Shown piece after piece: positions 1-12,700 of a stretch of DNA of 64,000 bases. The translations under genes were made by a program, and so were the position numbers. The stretch is from assembly GCF_901000735.1 (NCBI RefSeq), contig NC_081541.1:4147021-4211020 (forward strand), given 5' to 3'. Numbering within the stretch: position 1 is the first letter of the stretch; each line of letters begins with the position of its first letter. The DNA is from Corylus avellana. Its lineage: Eukaryota > Streptophyta > Magnoliopsida > Fagales > Betulaceae. Under the pieces are notes generated by a model that was not told the DNA's origin, searched no databases, and was given only the letters and a program-made list of their open reading frames with translations.

Positions 1-559
1 TCTGGGTATGATGAAATTTCGATGCCTTTTATCAATCATGTGGATGAATGTGATAAGCCAGCACACACATGCACATCCATTAATTGAAGCTGAAGATATT
101 TCAACTACTATGAATCTATGATGCTTTATTAAATATATACAAATATAAATTAGAAATTAAAGAAGTAAATGAAAGAAGTAGCAGTGAGTTTGGTGGAACT
201 GTTTTACTCTCGTCCTCTACTTCAAAAGAAATGGAAGAAATGGAGTGGAGTGGGGCTCGCCGTTTCTTTATAACATAAGGGTAAAATTCTTTTGAACCGG
301 AGTGATCCTAGTTCGGGTAACATTACTGATGCAGCCTCAAGAAACTTGTGGATCCTGTTCAAGAGGTTGAAAAGGATAAAAATAATGATGAAATGTGAAT
401 GTATAAAAAAGAGGACAATCATAGATTTTTCCAGGAGAATTGTACGCTCAAAGATGTGCATACTTTTCTGCTGGGCTCTATTTAATTTGCATAGTTTTCT
501 AGTGGGACATGATTCTCCTATATTTTATTGCCGAATTATGATATGGACAAAAGAAGTTG
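1..559. other. no gene recognised
   Basis: Intergenic DNA. The longest open frame (292-579, +) is under 100 codons and shows no family motif, so I read it as chance. Confidence 0.5.
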
Positions 560-1690
560 TGGGTGCAAAAGTGATGTAGATAAGAATGCCACTTAGGATT
601 TCATGAGGAAGACTCGTGCGGATGTAAGTGTGGAGGTACCCTAAGGAGTTGTACCAAGGAGAGTCAAGACGAGATCGCAGACTCGCGCAAAAGATGAATT
701 CCAGAGGGCTTCTTCTGCGACTTCGTTTGAAGCCCGTCCGGACGGGAAGAGTGAAGTGTATTCCCAAGAACCTTGTCTACAACCGTTCGAACGCGAGTAG
801 TCCCACAACATTACGAAGAGCCTCGTATGGAGTCTCATTCGTAGACCGTCCAAACACCTATGTTTTATTTATAGTTTTCATCTTTTATTTTAGTGACCGC
901 CGGACGGCGTTGTGTTCCGTCCGGAGGGCCATCGTAGAATTGTAAACCGACTTTATTTCCATTTACTATTAGAGTTAAGAGTCTAGGATCTATAAATACA
1001 TGCTTATAATCCCAAGAACGCAGCTTTTGATTATATTTGAGTTTTTATCAATAAGAAGTTTCAGAGTTAGCTTTCTTTAGTTTTTTCTTTAAACCCTAGA
1101 TAGACTCTAGCGTTTTGAAAATATTTTTTAAAAGGAAAAATTTACTTTAGACCCTGGAATTACCACTCATTTTGACATGTCCCCCAAACTTGAAAACCTC
1201 TTAATTTGGACTCATGAATTTTCAATTAAAATCAATTTGAACCCCTCCGTCAATTTTTTCCGTTAAAACCCTTAAAAAGACAAAATTACCCTTCAATTTT
1301 CTTTTTATTAAAAATTTGAAAAAAAAAAAAAAGGTCACAGGTGACCCAACCGTTGGTCACCTCGTGATTTTTTTATTTATTTTTATAATATATTTTTTAA
1401 TTTTTATTTTGAAATTAAGGTTAAATATAAAATTTTATAAAAAAAATCAATGGTATAAACGTCATTTTCTAACTTTTGTCATTTAAAATTTGACGAAATT
1501 GTTCAAATTGATTGTAATTAATAGTTCAAGGGTCCAAATTGAAAGGTTTTGAAGTTTGGATGGCATGTCAAAACGGGTGGTAATTCAAAGGTCCAAAATG
1601 AAATTTTCCCTTTCTTAAATCTTTGATAGACTCAAGGTCTTAGAAGTATTTATTCATTTTTCTTGTTGTTATTCTTTACATCCCACAATG
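560..1690 (+). mobile_element. LTR-like fragment interrupted by a MITE
   Basis: The stretch resembles a plant LTR in the + orientation. It has a GC-richer U3-like part with repeated GTCCGGACGG-type words (about 735-930), a TATA-like CTATAAATAC near 991, and a T-rich U5-like tail ending TTGTTATTCTTTACA near 1680. A hairpin MITE (1133-1610) splits the tail. No gag or pol coding is visible, so this is a solo or truncated LTR. Its exact ends and superfamily cannot be fixed by eye. Confidence 0.45.
1133..1610. mobile_element. Mutator-type hairpin MITE
   Basis: The two ends are long inverted repeats. The left arm runs from GGAAAAATTT through the words for 'Gaattaccactcattttgaca', and the right arm is its near reverse complement ending AAATTTTCCC. 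The 9-base flanks TTTTTTAAA (1124-1132) and TTTCTTAAA (1611-1619) match at 8 of 9 positions, as for a 9-bp Mutator target duplication. The interior is AT-rich and non-coding. Confidence 0.7.
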
Positions 1691-2770
1691 GTACGCTGCA
1701 TCAATAAGGCAAATTGAAAGGTGGTCTAACAAGTACCAATGATTCAATGAATAATCCTATAATTTGAGAATCCCTTGGATTATTTTGTATTGCTTTCTAG
1801 TGTGATGCCCAGCATTACCCTTGGAGACATAGGAAAGGGAGAGGTGAAGTTATTAGTTCAAATCTCCCCTCTCCCTTTCCTAGGGATTCTCAAATGATTA
1901 TGAACTTATGATAGTGGCCGAATCACTCCTTAAATGGTTAAGGCCTCAAGGGTGGTCTGGTCATCACTTTCGGCCATATTTGGGTGTGGTCCAAGTACTC
2001 TTACGACCATTGAAATTTGGAGGTAGTTTGGCTGTCCCATATATTTTTTTTTTATTAAGAATATTTTGTCCTCGAATGAATAATGACAATTTTTGACAGT
2101 TTACACATTGTGCAATCTAAAGATTTGGAAAATATTGTTAATTAGAAGGTAATACCCATAAATACAAACCAAAAACAGACAAGAAAAGCCAACAATAAAG
2201 AATCAAATATTAGAAAACTAAAAAGACTCACTTAGCACTATCATATATATATATAGATGGGTGGTTGGCCACTCTAGTCAACTTGTGTCCAACCTAAAGC
2301 CATTGATATGCGATTTAGTGGTCGCAAACATCAAATTAGGCCCTCATGGTGGTTGGGGGTGAAACCAACTAGAAGATTGGAAGGCAACTCTTCTTTTTTT
2401 TTTTTAATTTATTTATTTAATGAGAGGCCCTATAGCATTACTAGACTATCAATAAAAATGAAATAATTTTTTTTTTAAAAAAAAAAAACTATCTTTTCCT
2501 TAGACGTTGTTATGTAGATTGATGTGAAAAAAAGAAAAGAAAAAAAAAGTTAAAAATGTTTGGCATAAAAAAGTGAAAAAATTAGCCCTAAGTATTGGTC
2601 AAAATAGTCCAGTTTGACCTCTTATCGATTATTAACCGAAAATAATCGGTTAATTGGTTACTTAACCGATTATCAGCTGATAACGTGGGCTAAAATAGCT
2701 TATTAAAAATTAGTTATTTTTTGGCTCAAATACTTTTTGTTGGATTAAAATAAATAGCTTATTAAAAATT
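1691..2770. other. AT-rich intergenic region
   Basis: Contains poly-T and poly-A runs and a short inverted stretch near 1800-1890. No gene, RNA or complete element is recognised. The open frame at 1908-2096 (+) has no recognisable domain. Confidence 0.4.
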
Positions 2771-2933
2771 AGTTGTTTTTGGGACCCAAATATTTGGTTT
2801 TTTGGGCTAAAATAATTTATTGAAGCTTTTTTATATTGATCAACCATAGCTTTTAGTTGTTTTTGGGACCCAAATATTTGGTTTTTTGGGCTAAAATAAT
2901 TTATTGAAGCTTTTTTATATTGATCAACCATAG

Positions 2934-2938
<5 letters not shown>
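2771..2938. repeat. 84-bp tandem duplication, two copies
   Basis: A unit starting AGTTGTTTTTGGGACCC at 2771 recurs at 2855 with almost no change and runs into a (TA)n tract. The copies are near identical, so the duplication is recent. Confidence 0.9.

Positions 2939-2969
<31 letters not shown>
2939..2969. repeat. (TA)n microsatellite
   Basis: Pure TA dinucleotide run at the end of the 84-bp tandem repeat. Confidence 0.95.
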
Positions 2970-2972
<3 letters not shown>

Positions 2973-3355
2973 TTTTTCAAAGCAAATGGTTAACCGGACC
3001 GATAAGAATATCGGTATAAAATGTTTAACCGATAAGAATATCAGTATATCGGTTGCGATTAATATCAGTTCGATCGAGGCTGGTAGACGGCTGATAATCG
3101 GTAATCAGTTAATATGCCAATTCCTAGAAAAAATGGAGAAGGATCCATTAATTGTTTTAAGAGGGCATTTTTGTCCAAATGAAAAACAAGGAGTCCAAAA
3201 ATGACAAAATTATCCCATAAAAACAACTAATTTGTTCTTCTCCATTCAAATGAAATGGAGAGGATCCAAGTTGAGAAAAAATGGTATGAAAAAAGTAAAA
3301 AAAAAAAAATTGTTTTGTAATGATTTTTTTATTTGAATAATAATAAAAAAGTAAA

Positions 3356-3358
<3 letters not shown>

Positions 3359-3392
<34 letters not shown>
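3359..3392. repeat. (TA)n microsatellite
   Basis: Pure TA run flanked by A-rich DNA. The 430 bases between it and the 3' end of the cyclotransferase gene hold no recognised feature. Confidence 0.95.
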
Positions 3393-3396
<4 letters not shown>

Positions 3397-3827
3397 GTTA
3401 ATTTTCCGTGAAAAATGGTGATGAACAGAGAAAAAAAAAAAAAAAAAAAAGACTTTGCCAAGCAAAGCCATGATTTTTCAAATTTGGCAACACCTAATAA
3501 TTAAAAAATCATTGCTATTTCAAATGCTTACTGTAATTATCAGCAATTTGCTTAATACTCAATGGCCTAATGGCCCCCCTAATCATGTGGTTGGTAATCA
3601 ATCGTAGCGTTAATAAATACAAAAACAGCGAACATCGAGTTTTAAATCAATATCTAATACCAAATTAAACCCATCATCATCATCCCAAATCAAACAAATC
3701 CAACTGGTGGATTACGCAATTGCATACTTCCTTCTGTGGGAACATTTTGGTGGATATATTAAACAAACACAAAATCTAAAAGAAAAGAAAAGAAAAAATC
3801 ATAATTTTCTTTTTTTGATGTTGTTGA

Positions 3828-4385
3828 TCAATCAGAGAGAAAGAGTCGAATGTGGTCGAGGAAGGAGAGGTTTTGAGGCCTTTCTTTGCGCTTCACATAA
3901 CCTCTGGCCTCTCTCTCCGTATACCCGCTCAGCCCCTTCTTCCCGTTCTTCCTCCACATCTCCATCGCGTAGCTCCTGTGCGCGTAGTACGCCTCCGCGC
4001 GCGTAGCATTCGCAAAATCATCATCGCCGTCCCCATCAACATGAATCTCGTGCGGCTGTGGCTCCAGCTGAATGGGGAGCCTCTCGTAGTGGCCGCGCGT
4101 GGTGCCCTCCAACTCGTCCATTCTCGCGAGTCCTTTAAACGACACGGCGTAGAGCTCGCCGAGCACGCGCTGGCCGCACCCGGGGAGATTGAGGAGGAAT
4201 GGGACCCGGTAGGGCCCGCAGACGAGCGGGAACTTCTCAGCGGTGCGGTAGGTTCCCACCAGGGCCGCGTCTCCGGTTTGCATCAGCTCCTGCATTAGCG
4301 CGTGGTTGGAGAACCCCCGCTTCAGCGTCCCGTACGTGAAGATCAGGTTGGCTCTACGCTCATCCTCTCCGTCCTCAGCAACCAT
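3828..4385 (-). CDS. gamma-glutamylcyclotransferase / AIG2-like protein
   Basis: Single-exon gene of 185 residues. The AIG2/GGCT-like fold releases 5-oxoproline from gamma-glutamyl compounds; the exact substrate of plant members of this subgroup is not evident here. The substrate-pocket YGTL motif is at residues 18-21 after a short beta strand (LIFT). The D-E-L-E-G motif is at 90-94, and its second Glu (about 93) is the likely catalytic acid by analogy with GGCT/GGACT. No signal peptide or membrane segment, so probably cytosolic. I chose the ATG at 4385; the frame stays open 10 codons upstream but has no ATG there. The coding region is much more GC-rich than its surroundings, with many CGCG words. 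The product family is clear; the physiological role is inferred. Confidence 0.93.
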   Translation of the reverse strand: MVAEDGEDERRANLIFTYGTLKRGFSNHALMQELMQTGDAALVGTYRTAEKFPLVCGPYRVPFLLNLPGCGQRVLGELYAVSFKGLARMDELEGTTRGHYERLPIQLEPQPHEIHVDGDGDDDFANATRAEAYYAHRSYAMEMWRKNGKKGLSGYTEREARGYVKRKERPQNLSFLDHIRLFLSD

Positions 4386-4473
4386 TTTTATCTGGTAAAA
4401 GCTCGAGATAGACACAGAGGCTTCGATTGATCAATTTGAGATTGGGATTTGGGAAGCGTTTGAGGAAGGGGTC

Positions 4474-4483
4474 CTATTTATAG
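4474..4483 (-). promoter_or_regulatory. TATA box of the cyclotransferase gene
   Basis: On the minus strand this reads CTATAAATAG, a consensus plant TATA box about 90 bases upstream of the ATG at 4385. That leaves room for a leader of about 60 bases. Confidence 0.7.
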
Positions 4484-4928
4484 CATGGGTTTGTTCAGGG
4501 CCTTTTTGCAATCCCTTCATACCAAAATATAATTTATTTATTTTGTTAAAGAAAGTAAATTAATCTAATAATCTTGAGAGCCCAAAAATATAAAACTTCT
4601 ACCATTTTTGGGGGACATGACACTAGAAAGGGAGACAAATTATTTTATTTTATTATACTTAATTATGTACACGATACTACATTATTTTAAAATTTTAAAT
4701 AATGTGCTAACATATTTACTACATCACAATGTATATTAATAATTAAATATATATGATTACATCTATAAATTATAATTTAGACAGTAAATGATATTTAAAA
4801 CGGATCTAGGGAGAGTTGGTGGGTTTTTATTTTTATTTTTAAATTTGTTAAAAAAATAAAATTTGTATTTTTTTTTCCTCTTATTTTGGCTCTAAAAAAA
4901 ATATATGATTTATATATATATATATATT

Positions 4929-5012
4929 TTTACATGTTCACACAAAGAAAGAGAAAAAAGAATTCAAACTAATTGACCTTGGTATCACGGGGCGTGATCT
5001 GTCTAATTTGTG
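4929..5012 (-). repeat. tRNA-derived SINE-like copy (diverged)
   Basis: In reverse complement it has a tRNA-like A-box region, CACGCC, an AGTTTGAATTC B-box-like word, and the tail TGTGAACATGTAAAAA shared with copies near 51.8 and 57.2 kb. It is the most diverged of the five copies. The DNA between it and the TATA box (4484-4928) shows only AT-rich sequence. Confidence 0.5.
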
Positions 5013-5284
5013 TTTGTTGGTTTATAAGTTTGATTAGTTTTACATTATGCCTTAATAATAAATTAAGGGGTGTGACCAATGCTTAGTTTGACATTGTGTA
5101 ATATGGGGACCAATTTTTTGGGGATGGGCTAATTTCCAATTTAATTTAATCCAATTTGCTTCAAACAAACCGTCCAAGATATGTCACAGACTTGACATAG
5201 CCCACAGTTGATTTCATTGCTAAAAAAGAGAGTCACGTGTCGTTAATCATTAAGTATGTTTTTTAGTCACTTTTATATATATAT

Positions 5285-5935
5285 ATATATATGTTTTAGG
5301 GACCAAGATCCCCTGGAATTAGGGGTGAATTCTAGAATTCACGGGCAGGATCTTTTTCAAAAGATCCAACACTTACCATAATGCCACGTGTTCAACTAAA
5401 TAAATAATAATAAAATATTAATTAACTTTTAAAAAAAATAAAAAACAAAATAATACAAAAATATAAAATTTTTTTTTTATTACTATTTGGCCCTTGGGTC
5501 CCCCAAGGGTCAAAAGTCCAAAAAATAAAAAAAATGCANNNNNNNNNNNNNNNNNNNNNNNNNNNNNNNNNNNNNNNNNNNNNNNNNNNNNNNNNNNNNN
5601 NNNNNNNNNNNNNNNNNNNNNNNNNNNNNNNNNNNNNNGGGTGGCTTGCGGCCACCCCATAGGGGTTGGGGGGGTGGCCAAGGGTGGCACCGCCACCCCT
5701 GGCCACTCTTTAATTTTTTTTTTTTTTTAAAAAAATAATAATTTAATAAAAAGTTAATATTTTAATTAGATAAAATGAGAAGTTTTGAGTGGATTAACGG
5801 TAGTTAACAAAAATTAACTGTAGGGAGTTTCTAGTAGTTTCGAGTTACCCAGGGACTAAATTTCCAAAAAAAAAAAAAACCCAGGGAGTTTTTAATAAAA
5901 GCGCGTTGACCTAAGAATTTTATATATGATTTCTC
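5285..5935. mobile_element. GC-rich 'GGCCACCCC' element with gap
   Basis: The right part shares with 21.6-22.2 kb the GGGTGGCTTGCGGCCACCCC module and a terminus that includes GCGCGTTGACCTAAG. A matching left inverted repeat is not found, so the copy is truncated, chimeric or collapsed at the assembly gap. No coding function is visible. Open frames read through the Ns are meaningless. Confidence 0.5.
5539..5638. other. assembly gap (100 N)
   Basis: Exactly 100 Ns, the conventional size for a gap of unknown length. It lies inside a GC-rich, self-complementary repeat. Confidence 0.99.
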
Positions 5936-7780
5936 TAAAATTTAATGATCAAAATGGCATTTGAAAATGCAAATTTAGGAGTTTGCATGTCATTTCTCTT
6001 TTTAAGGTAACCTTTTATTTTTAAATAATGTAATACAACCTCTCATTCTTATACCCACAATTTCACATTCTCTAACATGGCTTTTAAAATCATCATTACG
6101 AAAGAGTGTACAAGTGAGAGCGTGTGTAACATTATTATCTGTTTTTTAACAAAAAAAAATGCATTAACAAATAAAATACTTACAAAACAGTCAAATTTTT
6201 TGTTACTTTTGTATCATATGACCACCAAAAAGTTAAAAGCACTTTCTATGAGTATTTATATTGAACTCTTCAAAATTCCTCTACATAACTCTAAAAATCT
6301 ACTTTTGTTGATTTAGTTTATTAAATGAACATGGTTTAAACAAAAAATTCAGGCTCGTATAAATTTAGTCTCTGCTCGTCTCATATAAGCTCGTATAACT
6401 TCATTTTTATTATTTTTAACTTTGTAATGAGAATATGTTAAGTATTTTTAAAAAAATAAAAAGAAACGCTTTTTTATAATGTAATATATATCAATTTAAC
6501 TGTTGTAATTGTGAGTCGGGATATAGATATAAGTGTCTTAGCTTGTATACAAGTGAGTTTATGTGCATGTATATATATGTGTATGTGTATGTGTATGTAT
6601 ATATATACTATAAGATAAACATATAAATTGAGATTAGATTATTTAATGTTTTACTTAATTTCTCTAATTACCCAAACAATAAATCTTAACAACAATTAAA
6701 TAACTAGTGATTTGAGAAAAAACAAAATTGAACAATCACGACATTTACTTTATATGTGAAATAATTAAATTAATGGGGTAGCTTGTGAACAAGCTCGAGT
6801 TCAATTGAAAAATAAATGAACAGAGCTTTAACAGATTATCCAGTTCAGTGGAAAGCTTGAGCTCGGCTCGTGTTCAAAAAAAATTAAACGAATTGAGCTT
6901 GAATATTTAATATTCGGCTTGGCTCGGTTCGATTATAGCTCTAGGTGTGGATCTTCCTTGTTGCATTAAAAAAAAATAAGAATTTTAAAAAGTGTCAATT
7001 GGCATAATGATCGTCGATTTATTTGGCGTCCTTGTAGTCACTGTAAAAATCGGCTGGTAATCCACAATGACTGTTACCAGGTGGCCACTACCGTGAAGGC
7101 TAAATTTTTTTGAGTAGTAAACGCTACTCAAAAACTTTACCAAACTCTATTTTTATTTTTTAAAATCCAAAACATTTCTCCAAACTTTGCCAAACCAATT
7201 CGGGGATGGTTTTCTTTTTGATCCAATAGAGCAATTTTGAGCCATGTAATACACTTTGGACCATTGACTCAAATAGTTAGAGGAAATTTAGTTGAACCCA
7301 GAAGGCAAACCAAACCCAACTTTATTTGTTTGTTTGTTTTGTTTTTTTTTTCTTCCGTAAAATTGAGAGGTTGGATTTATGTTTGTTTGATCTTATTTTA
7401 GTCTCAATTTAAATACATTGTTCCATTTTTGGACACTTGAAAATATATGACATCTTGTTCAAAGGGAAAGTTTTTAAAAGTAATAAATAGCAAGCTAACC
7501 GGTAATCATCCAAGCCACCCAAAATTGCCATTAAAGTGGAAAAAAATATTAAGTTTTTTGAGGTAAAAAAAATATGACTGATAAATAAAAAAAGTGCGAA
7601 TTTACCAACTCATCTTATATACCCCGAAAAAAGAGAGGAAGCTCTTGGTAATTTACATTCCATTTTTAGATTTTTTTTTTCTTTCCATTTTTGATGGGCT
7701 GCCTTGTAGTACAAGACTACAAGCTGCGAGTATGTGACCCTTTTTTGTTTTTGTTTTTTTTTTTAATTTTTTTTTTTTTT
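5936..7780. other. AT-rich intergenic region
   Basis: No gene recognised. Around 6340-6420 and 6780-6945 there are GAGCTCGGCTCG/GGCTCGGTTCG words, typical of dispersed plant non-autonomous repeats. A similar cluster occurs at 51.4-51.55 kb. Confidence 0.4.
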
Positions 7781-7781
7781 A

Positions 7782-8158
7782 AACTTTATTGAAGATCCTT
7801 GAACTTTTACCCTATTTGACAAACTCCTCCACAAACTTCAAAATCTCTCAATTTATCTAATAAACTTTCAATTGCAATTAATTTGGACCTCTCCATCAGA
7901 TTTAAAACTTTAAATAACATTTATATCCCTGAATTTTTTATAAAATTTTAACTTTACCTTTAATTTTAAAACTTTTTTTATTAAAAAAAAATGAAAATCA
8001 AGAATATTTTTATCTTTTTTTGATATTTTTAACGGTTAAATTTGACAGAAGGGTTCAAATTGAAAGCAATTGAAAGTTCAGGGGACCATATTAAAAGATT
8101 TTGAAGTTTATAGGGTTGTCAAATCGAGTAGAAGTTAAGGGGTTTTAGTAATTACAAT
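7782..8158. mobile_element. hairpin MITE (same family as 24.1-24.5 kb)
   Basis: The left arm has words for 'gaacttttaccc...tttgacaaact' and 'actttcaattgcaatt'; the right arm carries their reverse complements. The AT-rich core has no coding. It ends about 90 bases before the prohibitin leader, so it lies in the gene's promoter. I could not define a clean target duplication. Confidence 0.65.
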
Positions 8159-8247
8159 TTTTTTTTTTTTTTTTTTAAAGAAAAAATGTCATGCCCAAGT
8201 CATGTGCGGGGTTTAGCCATTCCCACTCACATAGCTGAGCAAGTCTT

Positions 8248-8257
8248 TAGGGTTTAT
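8248..8257 (+). promoter_or_regulatory. telo-box-like motif in prohibitin leader/promoter
   Basis: TTAGGGTTTA is the reverse complement of the AAACCCTAA telo-box found near transcription starts of many plant growth-related and organelle-biogenesis genes. It sits just upstream of the inferred 5'UTR splice donor at 8305. Confidence 0.45.
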
Positions 8258-8304
8258 ACTCCCCACGCATACGCATCGCCTGTCTGAAGCTCTCGGTCTC
8301 TCAG

Positions 8305-9721
8305 GTCTGTTGGTCTTTTCCCTTGGACTCTTTTTCATTTTCATCCATATTTTGCCTTATTTTCTGGGTTCCTTTCTACTCTTCACCAAAAACCATCAAA
8401 ACCCCGGGGCCATAAAAATCGTTAAAGTTATTTATCTGTATCTTTATGTGTCAAAAGAGATTGAGAGATGATTGTTAGTGAATATCATTTTGGTTGCGTA
8501 TTCTGCTATGGATTTCTGTTAAATATATAACCCAGAAGAAAACTCAGACAAAGAATTGCTCAGAGTTGGGAATTCTGTGAGATTTTCTGTTGTATTCAGT
8601 GCCTTAAAATCTTGAAATGCTATTATTGTTATGGGTTTAATTTAATTTAATTTTTTTTTCAATTTTTCTTGAGTTTGAATTCTTAAGGTGAAGATGAATA
8701 GATACCAAGGGAATGTATAGGTTACTTGGTCAAGATCTCCTCATAATCCACCTACCAAATAGTGGAAAAAGAAAAAAAAAAAAAGTTTAATTTTGCATTA
8801 TTTTCTTTTCTCAGGTGGTGATAGAAGCATAGTGGCCTTAGTGTAAATTCAATTCGTGTAATCACATAGACTACTAGTATAGTTTTTATTTTTGGCTGTT
8901 TCTGTTTTTCCAATGGGCGTGAATACGAACTAGGAACTAGCAGGAAATGGCAGGTAGGACTTGTTTATGTTCTGTATAAGAGTTAGTTGATTTCATAAAT
9001 ATGGGTTAGGTACCTATTTTCTCTTAAGAGTTGCATATAGCCTTGCCTTGCTTTTGTTATCTGTTGTAATTTTCATTTGTTATTTCCTGTTTGGTTGTGA
9101 AGGAAAGTCAGGAAGAATCACAAGTTTGGGTCTTACACATATGAATACAGTATGGCTTACTTGTATTGGCTTTTCCAGTTTTTGAAAATCAGAACAACAG
9201 TTGAGTTCATTAGATTTTCCACTTTTCAGGACCAAAACACCAATTTTGTTCACTTATTTTCTCTAATTATGATGACAACATTCTCATCTCACTTTCTTAG
9301 AGTACAATGATTGCGTATGAGTTTTCTTTGATCTTCCCTTCACTTCATTATTCCCATCCTTTTATATAGAATAAGAGAATTAGTGACTTCCGTAGATTAG
9401 AGGGGTTTTTCCTCTCTCTCCTTAGTTTATTGTCGTTTGAGATGTCCTGTAATGGGTAGAGGAAACATATTTTGTGTTTCTATATGTTCAAGTAGTGTTC
9501 CCTTCCTAGCAGTTTGTGTCACATACCAGGCATTTGCACACTCTACCATTTCTGTATATTTTGCAGCTACAAATTCTGCTTCATGTATATATGGCTGGCT
9601 GGGGTGATTGGTTACCTTTTGTTTAATTTCCTAAATTGTTATACAAATAAACATGTTGACATTCAATTGTACATTCTCTCCATTTAGGAACCATATTGAC
9701 ATATAGTCTGTACATTCTCAG
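8305..9721 (+). other. probable 5'UTR intron of the prohibitin gene
   Basis: CAG|GTCTGT at 8304/8305 is a reasonable donor. TTCTCAG ending at 9721, only 11 bases before the ATG, is a reasonable acceptor. The interval is T-rich with no gene. The call rests only on splice motifs and on leader introns being common in plant housekeeping genes. Confidence 0.5.
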
Positions 9722-9732
9722 CATTTAAAAAC

Positions 9733-12700
9733 ATGAATTTGAACAATGTTAAAGTCCCCAAGATGCCTGGCGGTGGTGCAGCTTCTGCTTTGCTTAAGGT
9801 GGGAGTTATTGGTGCACTTGGTTTGTATGGCGCTGCCAACAGTCTCTACAATGTTGAGGGAGGATATCGAGCCATCGTGTTCAACCGTATAGTTGGTATC
9901 AAAGACCAGGTTATTGTTTTGCTATAGATTCTTTTAGAATTTGTAAAAGATTATTAGTTGGTATCTCCTTACCGTCTTTACTTTCTTCTTCTTATTTTGT
10001 TACTTATAATTTAGCTGTAATAAAATCTGCAACATAGTGGTATCCTTAATATTTGATTGTTGAAGATACTCTAGGTATAAAAATCTTACTCTCCTGCAAT
10101 ATCTACAGTTGTATACATTTCTTCATAGTACTTGTGACACACTTTTTCCTTGGTTCTAATTTCCTCATTTTTGATATATCAGTGCATTAACATGTTGAAA
10201 TGTGCAGGTTTATGCCGAAGGGACTCATCTTATTATTCCGTGGTTTGAGAGACCTGTGATCTATGATGTCCGTGCAAAGCCCCATCTTGTGGAGAGTACT
10301 TCAGGGAGCCGTGACCTCCAGATGGTAAATTTGTATCTTGTTTCTGTGCCAGAAAGTCGGCAGGATTATGTTTTTGAAAGATGTTGTTGCATTCAAACTT
10401 CTTCCTAAACTGTTTTTATAGTTATATTTTTTTTAATCGTCAAAATAATAACTCAGGAATATGTCATATATTTTGACTCACATTTGGAATTGCTTTATCC
10501 TTTTGGATTGTGTAAGCTTGATCTTTAGTTGTTTTCCACATATCGTATCTGTCAATCTCTTCTGTTTTTATCGTAGTTATTTTGTTTTTAGATAATTTAA
10601 TTATCAATTGCTCTTTATGTGCAAGTATTGTTCCAAAAGTATTGAGTATTTTTGGATGACAAAATAACTGAGATTTCAAAGCTAAAATAATATGGGGTTC
10701 TTTGTGTTGAGAATCTCTGAGCAAATTCAGCTGATTTTTGTATTTTGTTGCTCCTAGTTGTAAATTATTCAGACAATCACTTTTGCACGTGGACTTACCT
10801 ATTGGAGTGTAGAAGGCATGGTTTAAAATCTAAAACCCTTGCATCACTTCTTCTAGAACCTTTGGGACACTACTTAGTCTCAATAATATGTGATAACAAC
10901 TGTAAAATTTTGTGATTGTTCTGATCTTAGTTTTATTAAGATTTTGTGTAATGACCCAAGAAAAATTGCTAATCACAATCTGCGCTATCACTCGAAAGTA
11001 ACTAGTCAATTTGGAGCTTTCCTAACAGTTTTACCTACTAAGTAAGCAATATGGGATTTAGCACTCATGAACATTTTTTATAAACCATCCACTCTCTATT
11101 TGGGCTACTCATCTTTCCAATATGGGACCGAGGTGTTACATTTGACCTTACTTTTAGTGAAATTCATCAAGCCTAGATGATATTAGATAATAGTGGCAAT
11201 TGCAAATCCCTTTGGTGATGCTTAAACTATGCATCCCATGGGTTCAAAAGGTTGCTTCTGTTCTCCTAGTAGACACTGTGACGGTAGTATTTTTTAGCAT
11301 CTAGTCCTCAAGGCAGAGGGGCAACTTTTCAATCCTGTCCTCTTCATCTCGTCCTCATTTGTTTGTATCTAGTCCCATGGGTTCAAAACTCTCAGCACCC
11401 CTAGCTTTTACTCTCCTCTTCATCCTTGCACCTATTACAGTGTGAGGTTTTGTGCTTGACTTGTAAAGTCGAAACGGTTTTTTGCCCATGTGTAGGTGGT
11501 GAAGTGTTTATAATAGCTTACTGAGAGCCACATAGAGGTAGTTAGTGTTTGGGAAGCTGTTATAATTTTGTTTTAGAGTTTGGTTTCATGCTTCTAGAGT
11601 TAGATTTATGGTTTTAATTATTTATTACTTAGCATAATCTTCCTTCTGAATATTATTTGTTTAAATTGATTTTGATGTACAGGTGAAAATTGGGCTTCGA
11701 GTTCTTACCCGACCTGTGCCAGACCAGTTACCAACAATTTATCGGACACTTGGTGAGAATTATAATGAAAGGGTCCTTCCTTCAATTATTCATGAAACTT
11801 TGAAAGCTGTTGTTGCTCAGTATAACGCCAGCCAGCTTATCACTCAGAGAGAGGTAAACAACAAGGCTTATTCTTCTTGACAGTTGTAATCGCAAACTGA
11901 TCTAATGATTTGGGTTAGCGTCCACAATTAAGCTTTTGGTTTGACATCCTTCTTTTATAGTTAAGCTCAATGTGTTATGAGAACTGTCTGTCGTTGAGCA
12001 GATTTTCATAATCTCCCATTTGACTAAAACATTAATTTCCACCATCCAGTTACATACAGCAAATATATGTTCCTAGTCCCTTGCAAATTTTTGTACTTTG
12101 AAGTTCTACTGTATTAACTCAAGGATGGTTCTAATAATAGAGGTAAACTTTCAGGTGTTACTGAGTGTTGATTGATTTTATTCTTTGTAGGCTGTTAGTA
12201 GGAATATTCGGGAGATCTTGACCGCAAGGGCAGCTAATTTCAATATTGCATTGGATGATGTGTCTATCACAAGCTTAACTTTTGGAAAGGAGTTTACAGC
12301 TGCAATTGAAGCCAAACAGGTGGCTGCACAGGAAGCCGAGAGGGCTAAATTTATTGTGGAAAAAGCTGAGCAAGACAAGAAAAGTGCTATTATCAGAGCA
12401 CAGGTGAGATGGAAGTGATTTTCAATCCCCAAGTTTATAACTCTTAATCATCTGTTGTAGGGAGAATTTCGGTCAGTGATCTGCTAGATTGATCTATCGC
12501 CTCCTTATGTCATGCTAGTGAGAACTATTTAGAAATTCAGCTGCAGTAAATATTGGAGAAAAATGGAATCATGTCGCCTCTGTTTTTTCTTAATTAAATG
12601 CTAGTCCCGCTTAATGCTTATTGGTTCCTGTGGATTTAGTGGTTAGGTATTGGTGATATGCTGAATCATTTTGCTCAAGAACATCTGGAAAGCTTTGTTC

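Noticed and set aside
5418..5730. Open frames spanning the N gap on both strands
   Set aside because: They exist only because Ns contain no stop codon.
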